DNA of 33,757 bases from positions 1 to 33,757 of the forward strand of contig NZ_JAEMUX010000086.1 in NCBI RefSeq assembly GCF_016598475.1, written 5' to 3'. The translations under genes were made by a program, and so were the position numbers. Source of the stretch: Streptomyces adelaidensis (lineage in GTDB: Bacteria; Actinomycetota; Actinomycetes; Streptomycetales; Streptomycetaceae). Of the stretch, positions 7,583 through 13,838 are shown piece by piece. How positions within the stretch are numbered: the stretch's first letter is position 1; every line of letters starts with the position of its first letter. The notes beneath the pieces were generated by a model that saw only the letters and a program-made list of their open reading frames with translations, searched no databases and was not told the DNA's origin.

Positions 7583-8523
7583 GCCCTCAGGACGAACGGC
7601 ACGAGGACGGGCACGAGAACGACAACGGGCACTACCGCATCGTCCCGCGCCGGGTCTCCTTCGACTGGGAGAAGACCCCGCTGCATTGGATACCCGGCGA
7701 GCCCACCGCCACCCACGTCGTCAACGTGCTGCATCTGCTGTTGCCGGCGGGGGAGCGGTGGTTCGTGAAGGTGTTCAAGGAGGCCCTACCGCTGGTCAGG
7801 GACCCCGAACTCCTCAGGGACGTCAAGGGCTTCATGGGGCAGGAGGCGACGCACAGCGTGCAGCACGCCTATGTGCTGAACCATCTCGCGGCGCAGCGGC
7901 TCGACACCGCGGACTTCACCAGGCACGTCGACTTCCTCTTCGAGAAGCTGCTCGGCGAGGCCCCTCCCCTCGGAGCGCCGATTCCGCCCCGGGAGTGGCT
8001 GCGCTTGCGACTGTCGGTGATCGCGGCGATAGAGCAGTTCACGGCGGTGCTCGGCGACTGGGTGCTGGCCGCCGAAGGGCTCGACCGGGCCGGATCGGAC
8101 GAGGTCATGCTCGACCTGCTGCGCTGGCACGGCGCGGAGGAGGTCGAGCACCGCGCGGTCGCCTTCGACATGTTCCAGCACTGCGCCGGCCGGGGCCGGC
8201 CCCGCTACACCCGCCGGGTCGCGGGCACGGCGGTCACCGCGCCGGTGATGCTGTACATGTGGGCGTGGGGAGCCGCGTACCTCATACGGCACGACCCGAA
8301 GCTCGCCGGACGCCTGCGCTATTCGCTCGCCGCTCACAACAGGGCCGTACGCAAGGGTCTGTTGCCCACGTGGAAGGAGCTCGGCGCGGCCGTGCCCCGC
8401 TATCTGCGCCGCTCCTACCATCCCGCGCAGGAGGGTTCGCTGCGCAGAGCGGTCGAGTATCTGGCGCAGTCGCCCGCGGCACAGTCGGCGGCGGGAGCTA
8501 TCGCGCGGGCTGCGACAGCGTAG
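7579..8523 (+). CDS. PF10118-type predicted metal-dependent hydrolase (ferritin-like)
   Basis: A 314-residue helical protein resembling the 'predicted metal-dependent hydrolase' family PF10118. Probable metal ligands are spaced as in ferritin-like di-iron carboxylates: Glu89/His92/His96 (GQEATHSVQH), Glu152 (IEQF) and Glu187-His191 (AEEVEH). One hydrophobic segment (about 218-236, VTAPVMLYMWAWGAAYL) may attach it to the membrane. The GTG start overlaps the stop of the EphD-like gene (GTGA) and has TTGGAG 8 nt upstream. If it is a di-iron enzyme it could oxygenate or desaturate a lipid that the hydrolase/SDR fusion then processes; this is inference from context. The name 'hydrolase' in the family is not backed by an assay that I know of. 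Confidence 0.82.
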   Translation: MSPQDERHEDGHENDNGHYRIVPRRVSFDWEKTPLHWIPGEPTATHVVNVLHLLLPAGERWFVKVFKEALPLVRDPELLRDVKGFMGQEATHSVQHAYVLNHLAAQRLDTADFTRHVDFLFEKLLGEAPPLGAPIPPREWLRLRLSVIAAIEQFTAVLGDWVLAAEGLDRAGSDEVMLDLLRWHGAEEVEHRAVAFDMFQHCAGRGRPRYTRRVAGTAVTAPVMLYMWAWGAAYLIRHDPKLAGRLRYSLAAHNRAVRKGLLPTWKELGAAVPRYLRRSYHPAQEGSLRRAVEYLAQSPAAQSAAGAIARAATA

Positions 8524-8567
8524 TCGCGGGCGGACAGCTCGAGTAGGCAGAAGGAGGCAAGAGGACC

Positions 8568-9515
8568 GTGTACGACGAGCCGGCCGTGGCCGTGTACCGC
8601 ATCGAGGACCTGGCGCATCGCAGCGGTGCCACGGTCCGGACGATCCGCGCCTACCAGGACCGCGGGCTGCTCCCCCGCCCCGAGCGGCGGGGCCGGGCGA
8701 ACGTGTACTCGGACGCGCATCTCACCAGGCTGCGCCAGATCGCCGACCTCCTCGACCGCGGCTACACCCTGGCCTCCATCAAGGAGCTCCTGGAGGCCTG
8801 GGACACGGGCCGCGGCCTCGGCGGGGTGCTGGGCCTGGTCGCGGAGGTGGACGGACCGTGGACCGACGAGGAGGCCGTACGGATCTCGCGGACCGAGCTG
8901 ATCGAGCGGTTCGGCGGTGCTCCGGACGAGGCGGCGGTGGCGGACGCGGTCGAGCTGGGCGTCCTGGAGCCCGTGCCCGGTGAGGAGGACCTGTTCCTCG
9001 TCCAGAGCCCCCAAGAGCTGGCGGTGGCCGCCGAGTTGTACGAGGCGGGGGTTCCACTGTCCGCGATCTCGGGCCATCTACGGGAGTTGAGGGACCAGGT
9101 CGAGCACATCGCCGCCCGTTTCCTGGACTTCACCACCGAGCACGTCTTCGCCCGCTACCTCGGGCAGCACCAGCCACCGACCGAGGCCGAAGCGGCGCAG
9201 GCGGCCACGCTCGTACGACGGCTGAGGCCGCTCGCCCAACAGACCGTGGACGCGGAACTCGCTCGCGCGATGCGGCTGTTCGCCACCCGGCAGCTGCGCC
9301 GACAGCTCGGTTCGGAGACACCCCCCGAGCCTGCGGTCGAGTTGTGTGTCGTACGGATCCCGGTCTCCACAATGCGAGCCGTCGAAAAGCTGGTTGGCCC
9401 GGAGCAGGCCTCGGCATTCATCGCGGCGGCAGCCGAACGGGAGGTACAGTCACGAACCCTGGACACGCTCACAGCAAATGGTCACGAAAGCAACAAACTT
9501 GGTCAAGGTACCTGA
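8568..9515 (+). CDS. MerR-family transcriptional regulator
   Basis: A 315-residue protein. Residues 9-77 form a MerR winged helix-turn-helix (YRIEDLAHRSGATVRTIRAYQDRGLLP, then the wing, then the dimer-helix start ASIKELLEAW). The remaining 235 residues are a long, mostly helical C-terminal region unlike the short metal-sensing tails of classical MerR, and there is no Cys cluster, so a small organic or lipid effector is more likely. The GTG start has AAGGAGG 10 nt upstream. It follows the PF10118 gene by 44 bp on the same strand, so it probably controls its own operon; the repeats at 4883-4909 are a candidate target. The C-terminal sequence after about residue 300 is less constrained. Confidence 0.88.
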   Translation: MYDEPAVAVYRIEDLAHRSGATVRTIRAYQDRGLLPRPERRGRANVYSDAHLTRLRQIADLLDRGYTLASIKELLEAWDTGRGLGGVLGLVAEVDGPWTDEEAVRISRTELIERFGGAPDEAAVADAVELGVLEPVPGEEDLFLVQSPQELAVAAELYEAGVPLSAISGHLRELRDQVEHIAARFLDFTTEHVFARYLGQHQPPTEAEAAQAATLVRRLRPLAQQTVDAELARAMRLFATRQLRRQLGSETPPEPAVELCVVRIPVSTMRAVEKLVGPEQASAFIAAAAEREVQSRTLDTLTANGHESNKLGQGT

Positions 9516-9528
9516 ATCGACCGTGTGG

Positions 9529-9582
9529 TTGTCCACAGAATCTCCAATTTTCCTGTGGATAACTACACTTGGCTGTGGATCA
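9529..9582. other. Cluster of three DnaA-box-like sites
   Basis: Three 9-mers lie within 54 bp in the MerR-kptA gap: TTGTCCACA at 9529-9537 (plus; the preferred Streptomyces box), TGTGGATAA at 9554-9562 (minus reading TTATCCACA, the classical high-affinity box), and TGTGGATCA at 9574-9582 (one mismatch). Starts are 25 and 20 bp apart. The local AT content is clearly higher than in the flanks. In Streptomyces, as I recall, DnaA-box clusters outside oriC act as DnaA-titration sites; this is a good candidate. Confidence 0.75.
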
Positions 9583-9608
9583 AACATCCGGATCGAAATC
9601 AGATGCGT

Positions 9609-9618
9609 GACACGTGTC
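9609..9618. promoter_or_regulatory. GACACGTGTC palindrome before kptA
   Basis: A perfect 10-bp palindrome 20 bp upstream of the kptA start. It shares the CACGTG core of parS but not its flanks, so it is not a ParB site. It could be an operator, or chance. Confidence 0.3.
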
Positions 9619-9638
9619 TCGCCAGGCACGCTGGCGGG

Positions 9639-10187
9639 ATGAACGAAAGACGCACCGCAAGGGTGTCGAAGTACCTCTCGAAACACCTGCGGCACCAGCC
9701 GGAGCGGATCGGGCTCACGCTCGACGAGAGCGGCTGGGTCGGGATCGACACGCTCATCGCGGCGGCCGCCGCCCACGGCTTCCATTTCACCCGGGCGGAA
9801 CTCGACCTCGTGGTCGAGACCAACGACAAGCGGCGCTTCGCGGTCGAGGACGACCGGATCCGCGCCAACCAGGGCCACACCGTCGAGGTCGACCTCGGAC
9901 TGCCCCCGGCGCCTCCGCCGCCGTACCTCTACCACGGCACCGTGGCCGCCTATTTGGGCGCGATCCAGGCAGAGGGCCTGCGCGCCATGAACCGCCACGA
10001 CGTACACCTCTCGCCCGACCGCGACACCGCCACCCGCGTCGGCGCCCGCCGCGGCCGCCCCGTGGTGCTCTCCGTGGACGCCGGCGCCATGCACCGTGAC
10101 GGCCACGTCTTCCGTGTCAGCGACAACGGGGTGTGGCTGACCGAGGCCGTGCCGCCCGAGTACCTCCGCTTCCCGGAGACACACTGA
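9639..10187 (+). CDS. kptA: RNA 2'-phosphotransferase (Tpt1/KptA family)
   Basis: A 182-residue protein of the Tpt1/KptA family, which transfers a 2'-phosphate from RNA to NAD+. Family features seen: Arg18-His19 in SKHLRHQP, the N-terminal winged-helix lobe (ISxxLSxHLRH-type opening, SGWVGIDTLI), RIRANQGH near residue 73, LYHGT near 98, VHLSPD and the Arg-rich TRVGARRGRP near 132-141. Length matches the family. Bacteria lack the tRNA splicing that Tpt1 serves in yeast, so the cellular role is open. The ATG at 9639 is chosen because the family begins here; only a weak GGCGGG precedes it, and an in-frame ATG at 9603 is possible. The DnaA-box cluster lies 57-110 bp upstream, in its presumed promoter. 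Confidence 0.92.
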   Translation: MNERRTARVSKYLSKHLRHQPERIGLTLDESGWVGIDTLIAAAAAHGFHFTRAELDLVVETNDKRRFAVEDDRIRANQGHTVEVDLGLPPAPPPPYLYHGTVAAYLGAIQAEGLRAMNRHDVHLSPDRDTATRVGARRGRPVVLSVDAGAMHRDGHVFRVSDNGVWLTEAVPPEYLRFPETH

Positions 10188-10257
10188 GCGGGGTCCCGCC
10201 GAGACCCGACCTGCCCAGCCCTCAGCCCCAGCCCCCTGTTCTTTTACGAGCCTGCCC

Positions 10258-10273
10258 AGCCTCCACCGAGGCT
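10258..10273 (+). terminator. Possible hairpin after kptA
   Basis: AGCCTC-CACC-GAGGCT, a perfect 6-bp stem with a 4-nt loop, 71 bp past the kptA stop and upstream of the next promoter. There is no T-run, so it is weak as a terminator. Confidence 0.3.
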
Positions 10274-10298
10274 GACCGGTCCTGACAATTCCTGGCCC

Positions 10299-10339
10299 GT
10301 CCGGACCGGTCCGGACCATCCGGCGGCTGCGCTTACGCT
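10299..10339 (+). promoter_or_regulatory. Leaderless promoter with tandem GTCCGGACC operator
   Basis: TACGCT (10334-10339) fits TAnnnT and ends 6 nt before the ATG at 10346, which has no Shine-Dalgarno sequence, so the transcript is probably leaderless. Covering the expected -35 region are two copies of GTCCGGACC (10299-10307 and 10309-10317), each containing the palindrome GTCCGGAC and together forming a 14-bp palindrome at 10301-10314. Their 10-bp spacing and position suggest a repressor site blocking polymerase. Confidence 0.5.
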
Positions 10340-10345
10340 CGATAT

Positions 10346-11248
10346 ATGAGTCTGCGTCTGAGCACCGTGATCCTGCCGTACCTCCGCTGGCACGAGGGCG
10401 GCCGTGCCACATGGCATCGGGCCGAGCAGCTCGGGTTCCACACCGCGTTCACGTACGACCATCTGTCGTGGCGGACCTTCCGGGACGGGCCGTGGTTCGG
10501 CGCCGTGCCGACCCTCACCGCGGCAGCCGCCGTCACCGACCGGCTGCGCCTCGGCACCCTGGTGACCTCGCCGAACTTCCGGCACCCGGTGACCCTCGCC
10601 AAGGAGCTGATCTCCCTCGACGACATCTCCGGCGGCCGGATCACCCTCGGCGTCGGCGCAGGCGGCACCGGCTTCGACGCCACCGCCCTCGGCCAGGAGC
10701 CGTGGACCCCGCGCGAGCGCGCCGACCACTTCGCCGAGTTCGTACCCCTGCTCGACCGGCTGCTCACCGAGGACTCCGTCTCGTACGAGGGCGACCACTA
10801 CTCGGCCCACGAGGCGCGCAACATCCCCGGCTGCGTGCAGCTCCCCCGGCTACCCTTCGCGGTGGCCGCCACCGGCCCTCGCGGGATGCGCCTGGCGGCA
10901 CGGTACGGGCAGGCATGGGTGACCACCGGGGACCCCAAGCTGTACCAGTCGGGCACCCCCGAACAGTCGGTTCAAGCCATTCACGGGCAGGTCGAGAGGC
11001 TGGCCGACACTGCTGCCGCGCTCGGCCGTGACGCGGCCCGACTCGACAAGATCCTGCTCACAGGCTTCACCCCGGACCGCGGTCGACCGCTGGAGTCGCT
11101 GGACGCGTTCGTGGACTTCGCGGGCCGCCACGCCGAGCTGGGCTTCACCGACATCGTGATCCACTGGCCGATCCCGGACTCCGACTTCGCCGCGGACGAG
11201 AAGGTCTTCGAGCGCATCGCCATGGAGGCACCGGCCCAGCTGGCGTGA
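10346..11248 (+). CDS. LLM-class (luciferase-like) F420-dependent oxidoreductase
   Basis: A 300-residue protein of the luciferase-like monooxygenase superfamily (TIM barrel). Family marks: HTAFTYDHLSWR near residue 32 (strand 2 with the conserved Asp-His), LRLGTLVTSPNFRHPVTLAKELISLDDISGGR near 65-98 (the typical RHP..LAKE and SGGR motifs), LGVGAGG near 100, and LPFAVAATGPRGMRLAARYGQAW near 168-190. In actinobacteria such proteins usually use cofactor F420 and sometimes FMN; I infer F420 from the group. It acts alone, with its own leaderless-type promoter, and the substrate cannot be predicted. Length is normal. Confidence 0.9.
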   Translation: MSLRLSTVILPYLRWHEGGRATWHRAEQLGFHTAFTYDHLSWRTFRDGPWFGAVPTLTAAAAVTDRLRLGTLVTSPNFRHPVTLAKELISLDDISGGRITLGVGAGGTGFDATALGQEPWTPRERADHFAEFVPLLDRLLTEDSVSYEGDHYSAHEARNIPGCVQLPRLPFAVAATGPRGMRLAARYGQAWVTTGDPKLYQSGTPEQSVQAIHGQVERLADTAAALGRDAARLDKILLTGFTPDRGRPLESLDAFVDFAGRHAELGFTDIVIHWPIPDSDFAADEKVFERIAMEAPAQLA

Positions 11249-11561
11249 GAGCACCCGGGACCGGCGGAGCCGGGGCCGTCGCTGCCGGGGCACGCACGAC
11301 GAGCCGTACGCCCAGGGACGACAGCCATGCGGGCACACGGGGGACCGCTGTACGAGCACAAGGGGAAGTGCCGTGCGGGCCGCGTACGGACGACCGGTCG
11401 TGGCAGCGCGAGGACAGCCGGTCGCGGCCGCACCAGGCCGGCCAGTCGTAACAGCGCAGGTACAGCGCACACAGCGCAGGAAGCGGACCGGGAGGGCGGT
11501 AATCACTCACCTGTGCAGGGGCCCGCACGACCGTGCGCGCATATGCGCGACAATGGGATCC
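11249..11561. other. Intergenic region with a degenerate 24-bp tandem repeat
   Basis: A 313-bp gap between the oxidoreductase and HAD genes. Long open frames cross it on both strands, but they look like high-GC shadows with no credible start. Positions 11388-11459 hold three diverged 24-bp units (first two 18/24 identical; the third 16/24 to the first), followed by CAGCGCA-type short repeats to about 11480. The end of the gap contains GACAAT at 11548-11553, a possible -10 for a leaderless HAD transcript. Confidence 0.4.
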
Positions 11562-12431
11562 GTGACCTCAGCGACGAGACAGCCCGAGACCCCGGCCCCG
11601 ACCGTCCCGATCCGGCTGATAGCCACGGACCTCGACGGCACCCTGCTCCGCGACGACAAATCGGTCTCCCCCCGTACCGTCGCCGCCCTCGCGGCCGCCG
11701 AGGAGGCCGGCATCGAGGTCTTCTTCGTCACCGGCCGCCCGGCCCGCTGGATGGACGTCGTCAGCGAACACGTGCACGGCCACGGCCTCGCGATCTGCGG
11801 CAACGGCGCCGCTGTGGTCGACCTGCACGGCTGCCCCGGCAACCACCGCTTCGTCAAGGTCCGCGCCCTGGCACGGGAGAACGCGCTCGACGCCGTACGG
11901 CTGCTGCGCGAGGCCGCGCCCGGCAGCGTGTACGCGGTCGAGCAGACGTACGGCTTCAACCAGGAGCCCGAGTACCCGAAGCTGCACATGGAGGTCCCTG
12001 ACGCCCTCGCCCCCGCCGAGAAGCTGCTGGCGCCGGGCGGTGTCGCCGATCACGAGCCGGTGCTGAAGATCCTCGCGTACCACCCCTCGATCGACCCCGA
12101 CGCCTTCCTCACCGCCGCCCGCATCGCCATCGGCGACCGCGCCACCGTCACCCGCTCCAGCCCCAGCGCGCTGCTGGAGATCAGCGGCCCGGGCGTCTCC
12201 AAGGCCAGTACCCTCGCCCTGTGCTGCGCCGAGCGCGGCATCTCCCACGAGGAGGTCGTCGCCTTCGGTGACATGCCGAACGACGTCGAGATGCTCACCT
12301 GGGCGGGCCAGTCGTACGCCATGGGCAACGCCCACCCGGACGTCCTCGCCGCAGCCTCCGGCCGGACCGTCGCCAACAACGAGGACGGGGTGGCGGTCGT
12401 GATCGAGCGGTTGCTGGCGGAACGGCTGTAG
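11562..12431 (+). CDS. HAD-superfamily hydrolase, Cof-type phosphatase
   Basis: A 289-residue Cof-like (class IIB) HAD phosphatase. Motif I is ATDLDGTLL near residues 21-29, with nucleophile Asp and acid/base Asp. Motif II is FFVTGRP near 54-60. The motif III Lys is probably in GPGVSKASTL, and motif IV is AFGDMPNDVEML, with the two Mg-binding acidic residues. The intervening segment is the type IIB cap. These enzymes dephosphorylate sugar phosphates, phosphorylated cofactors or nucleotides; specificity is not readable. The start is GTG at 11562, with ATG at 11553 as an alternative. There is no clear Shine-Dalgarno, and GACAAT just upstream suggests a leaderless mRNA. It converges with the M23 gene. 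Confidence 0.9.
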   Translation: MTSATRQPETPAPTVPIRLIATDLDGTLLRDDKSVSPRTVAALAAAEEAGIEVFFVTGRPARWMDVVSEHVHGHGLAICGNGAAVVDLHGCPGNHRFVKVRALARENALDAVRLLREAAPGSVYAVEQTYGFNQEPEYPKLHMEVPDALAPAEKLLAPGGVADHEPVLKILAYHPSIDPDAFLTAARIAIGDRATVTRSSPSALLEISGPGVSKASTLALCCAERGISHEEVVAFGDMPNDVEMLTWAGQSYAMGNAHPDVLAAASGRTVANNEDGVAVVIERLLAERL

Positions 12432-12438
12432 CCGCGAC

Positions 12439-12475
12439 GGCTGCGACCACCGCAGCCACCGCAGCCACCGCAGCC
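12439..12475. terminator. Hairpin plus 9-bp repeats between convergent genes
   Basis: GGCTGCG-ACCAC-CGCAGCC is a perfect 7-bp stem 8 bp after the HAD stop codon. The right arm belongs to three exact copies of ACCGCAGCC (12449-12475), so the left arm can pair with any of three partners. It is probably the shared terminator of the convergent HAD and M23 genes. Confidence 0.5.
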
Positions 12476-12505
12476 ACCGACAGACATGGCCCGCGCCGTG
12501 CACAG

Positions 12506-13570
12506 CTACAACCGCACCCCGTGCTTGAGCAGCCACGGCACGGGGTCCACGCCCGACCCCAGCTCCGGAGTGACCCGCACCTCGAAATGCAGGTGCGGCC
12601 CAGTGGAGTTGCCGGTGGTGCCCGACTGGCCGATCCACTGCCCCGGGTCCACCCGTTCGCCCTGGTCGACGGTGACCGCGGCGAGGTGGGCGTACTGGGT
12701 GTAGTAGCCGTCCTCGTGCTGGACGACGACCTCGATGCCGAAGGCGCCTCCGCACGACACCTTCACCACACGCCCTGCCCCGACCGCCCGCACCGGCGTG
12801 CCGATCGGCGCCGCGAAGTCCTGCCCGGTGTGCCGACTGGCCCAGCGCTCACCGCCGCTGCCGTAGCCCGCGGACAGTTCGTACGTCTCCACGGGCGCGA
12901 CCCACGCGCTCGTGCGGCCGGTGACCGGCTGGTCCAATCGGACGGCTCCCCGGCAGGCACCGGCCGCGACTGCCACGTCGGCCTGCCCCTGGAGCGTCCA
13001 CTGTGCCTCTTCGAGCTTCTGCTGGATCGTCTGCTTGATCTCGGCCAGTTCGGAGTTGCGCCCCTCCAGCGCCTGCCACGCGGTCGTGGCCTTCGCCTCG
13101 TCCGCGGCCAGCCTCGACTCCGCGCGACGGCTCTTGGCCACGGCGTTGTTGACCGCCAGATCGGCCTGCCAGACGGCTCGCTGACCTCGCATCAGCTCCT
13201 CGGCATCCTCCGCGAGCAGCATCTGCGCGGTATACGGCACCCCGCCGCCCTCCCGGTACTGGGCGCGCGCGATCCGGCCGAGGTCGGCGTTCAACACCGC
13301 GATCTGCCGCCGCTCCCGCGCGAGCAGGGTCTCCAGCCGCCGTGCCTCCGCCTTCTGCTTCTCCGCCGCCCGCCGCCCCGCCTCGTACTGCTGTGTCGCC
13401 ACCGCCGCGTCCTCGAACAGCCGCGCCACCTGAGCGCTGATCCCGGCCTCCCCGGGCGCCCCCGGGGCCCCGCCGCCGTCGCTCTCTGCCGCCGTGGGCC
13501 GGGCCACGAGAACCGCCGCGGCACACAACAGCCCGACGACGAACAACGGATGCCGACGAGAAAGACGCAT
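12506..13570 (-). CDS. Secreted M23 peptidase with coiled-coil region (NlpD/EnvC-like)
   Basis: A 354-residue exported cell-wall protein. An N-terminal signal peptide (RLSRRHPL, then the hydrophobic core FVVGLLCAAAVLVA, with a cut near PTAA-ESD) is followed by a coiled coil rich in Ala, Arg, Glu and Gln (about residues 45-200). A C-terminal M23 (lysostaphin-type) domain carries the zinc ligands in RHTGQDF and HLHFEV, plus the conserved YYTQYAHL. It probably cleaves peptidoglycan cross-links, or activates another hydrolase as EnvC does; the intact HxxxD and HxH ligands favour direct activity. The ATG at 13570 starts the signal peptide; it lacks a clear Shine-Dalgarno, and the longer frame upstream is not convincing. 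It lies alone, downstream of cydCD beyond a 13-bp hairpin. Confidence 0.92.
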   Translation of the reverse strand: MRLSRRHPLFVVGLLCAAAVLVARPTAAESDGGGAPGAPGEAGISAQVARLFEDAAVATQQYEAGRRAAEKQKAEARRLETLLARERRQIAVLNADLGRIARAQYREGGGVPYTAQMLLAEDAEELMRGQRAVWQADLAVNNAVAKSRRAESRLAADEAKATTAWQALEGRNSELAEIKQTIQQKLEEAQWTLQGQADVAVAAGACRGAVRLDQPVTGRTSAWVAPVETYELSAGYGSGGERWASRHTGQDFAAPIGTPVRAVGAGRVVKVSCGGAFGIEVVVQHEDGYYTQYAHLAAVTVDQGERVDPGQWIGQSGTTGNSTGPHLHFEVRVTPELGSGVDPVPWLLKHGVRL

Positions 13571-13615
13571 GCCAGCGATCGTGGCCCGCGCCGGCGCCTC
13601 CGGCCTGTTCGAGTC

Positions 13616-13650
13616 GGTCCGTCCGGGGGACGGCGTGCCCCGGACGGACC
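13616..13650 (-). terminator. 13-bp perfect stem-loop between cydCD and the M23 gene
   Basis: GGTCCGTCCGGGG (13616-13628) and CCCCGGACGGACC (13638-13650) pair perfectly around a 9-nt loop. It is 189 bp past the cydCD stop and 46 bp before the M23 start, so it could end the cyd transcript or sit in the M23 leader. The 268-bp gap contains no other gene that I can support. Confidence 0.5.
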
Positions 13651-13838
13651 AAATCACTGGGCCGAACAGGGGCCCGGCTGCGGGGCGTTCGACGGGGGAG
13701 CCGATCGGCAGCACTCAGGCCGCTGTTCCGCAGCCGGACGTTGGAAGGTGAGGACGGCAGAGCGGATCCCCTGGATCTTCACGACCAGCCCGGCGACGGC
13801 CCGGCCCACGCCCTCACGCACCTTGAGGAGTGAGCCAC

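Noticed and set aside
9609..9618. GACACGTGTC as a further parS site
   Set aside because: Only the CACGTG core and one flanking base pair agree; the GTTT/AAAC arms are absent.
13655..13838. Minus-strand reading LLKVREGVGRAVAGLVVKIQ downstream of cydCD
   Set aside because: It looks protein-like, but no start codon with a ribosome-binding site fits and it is short.
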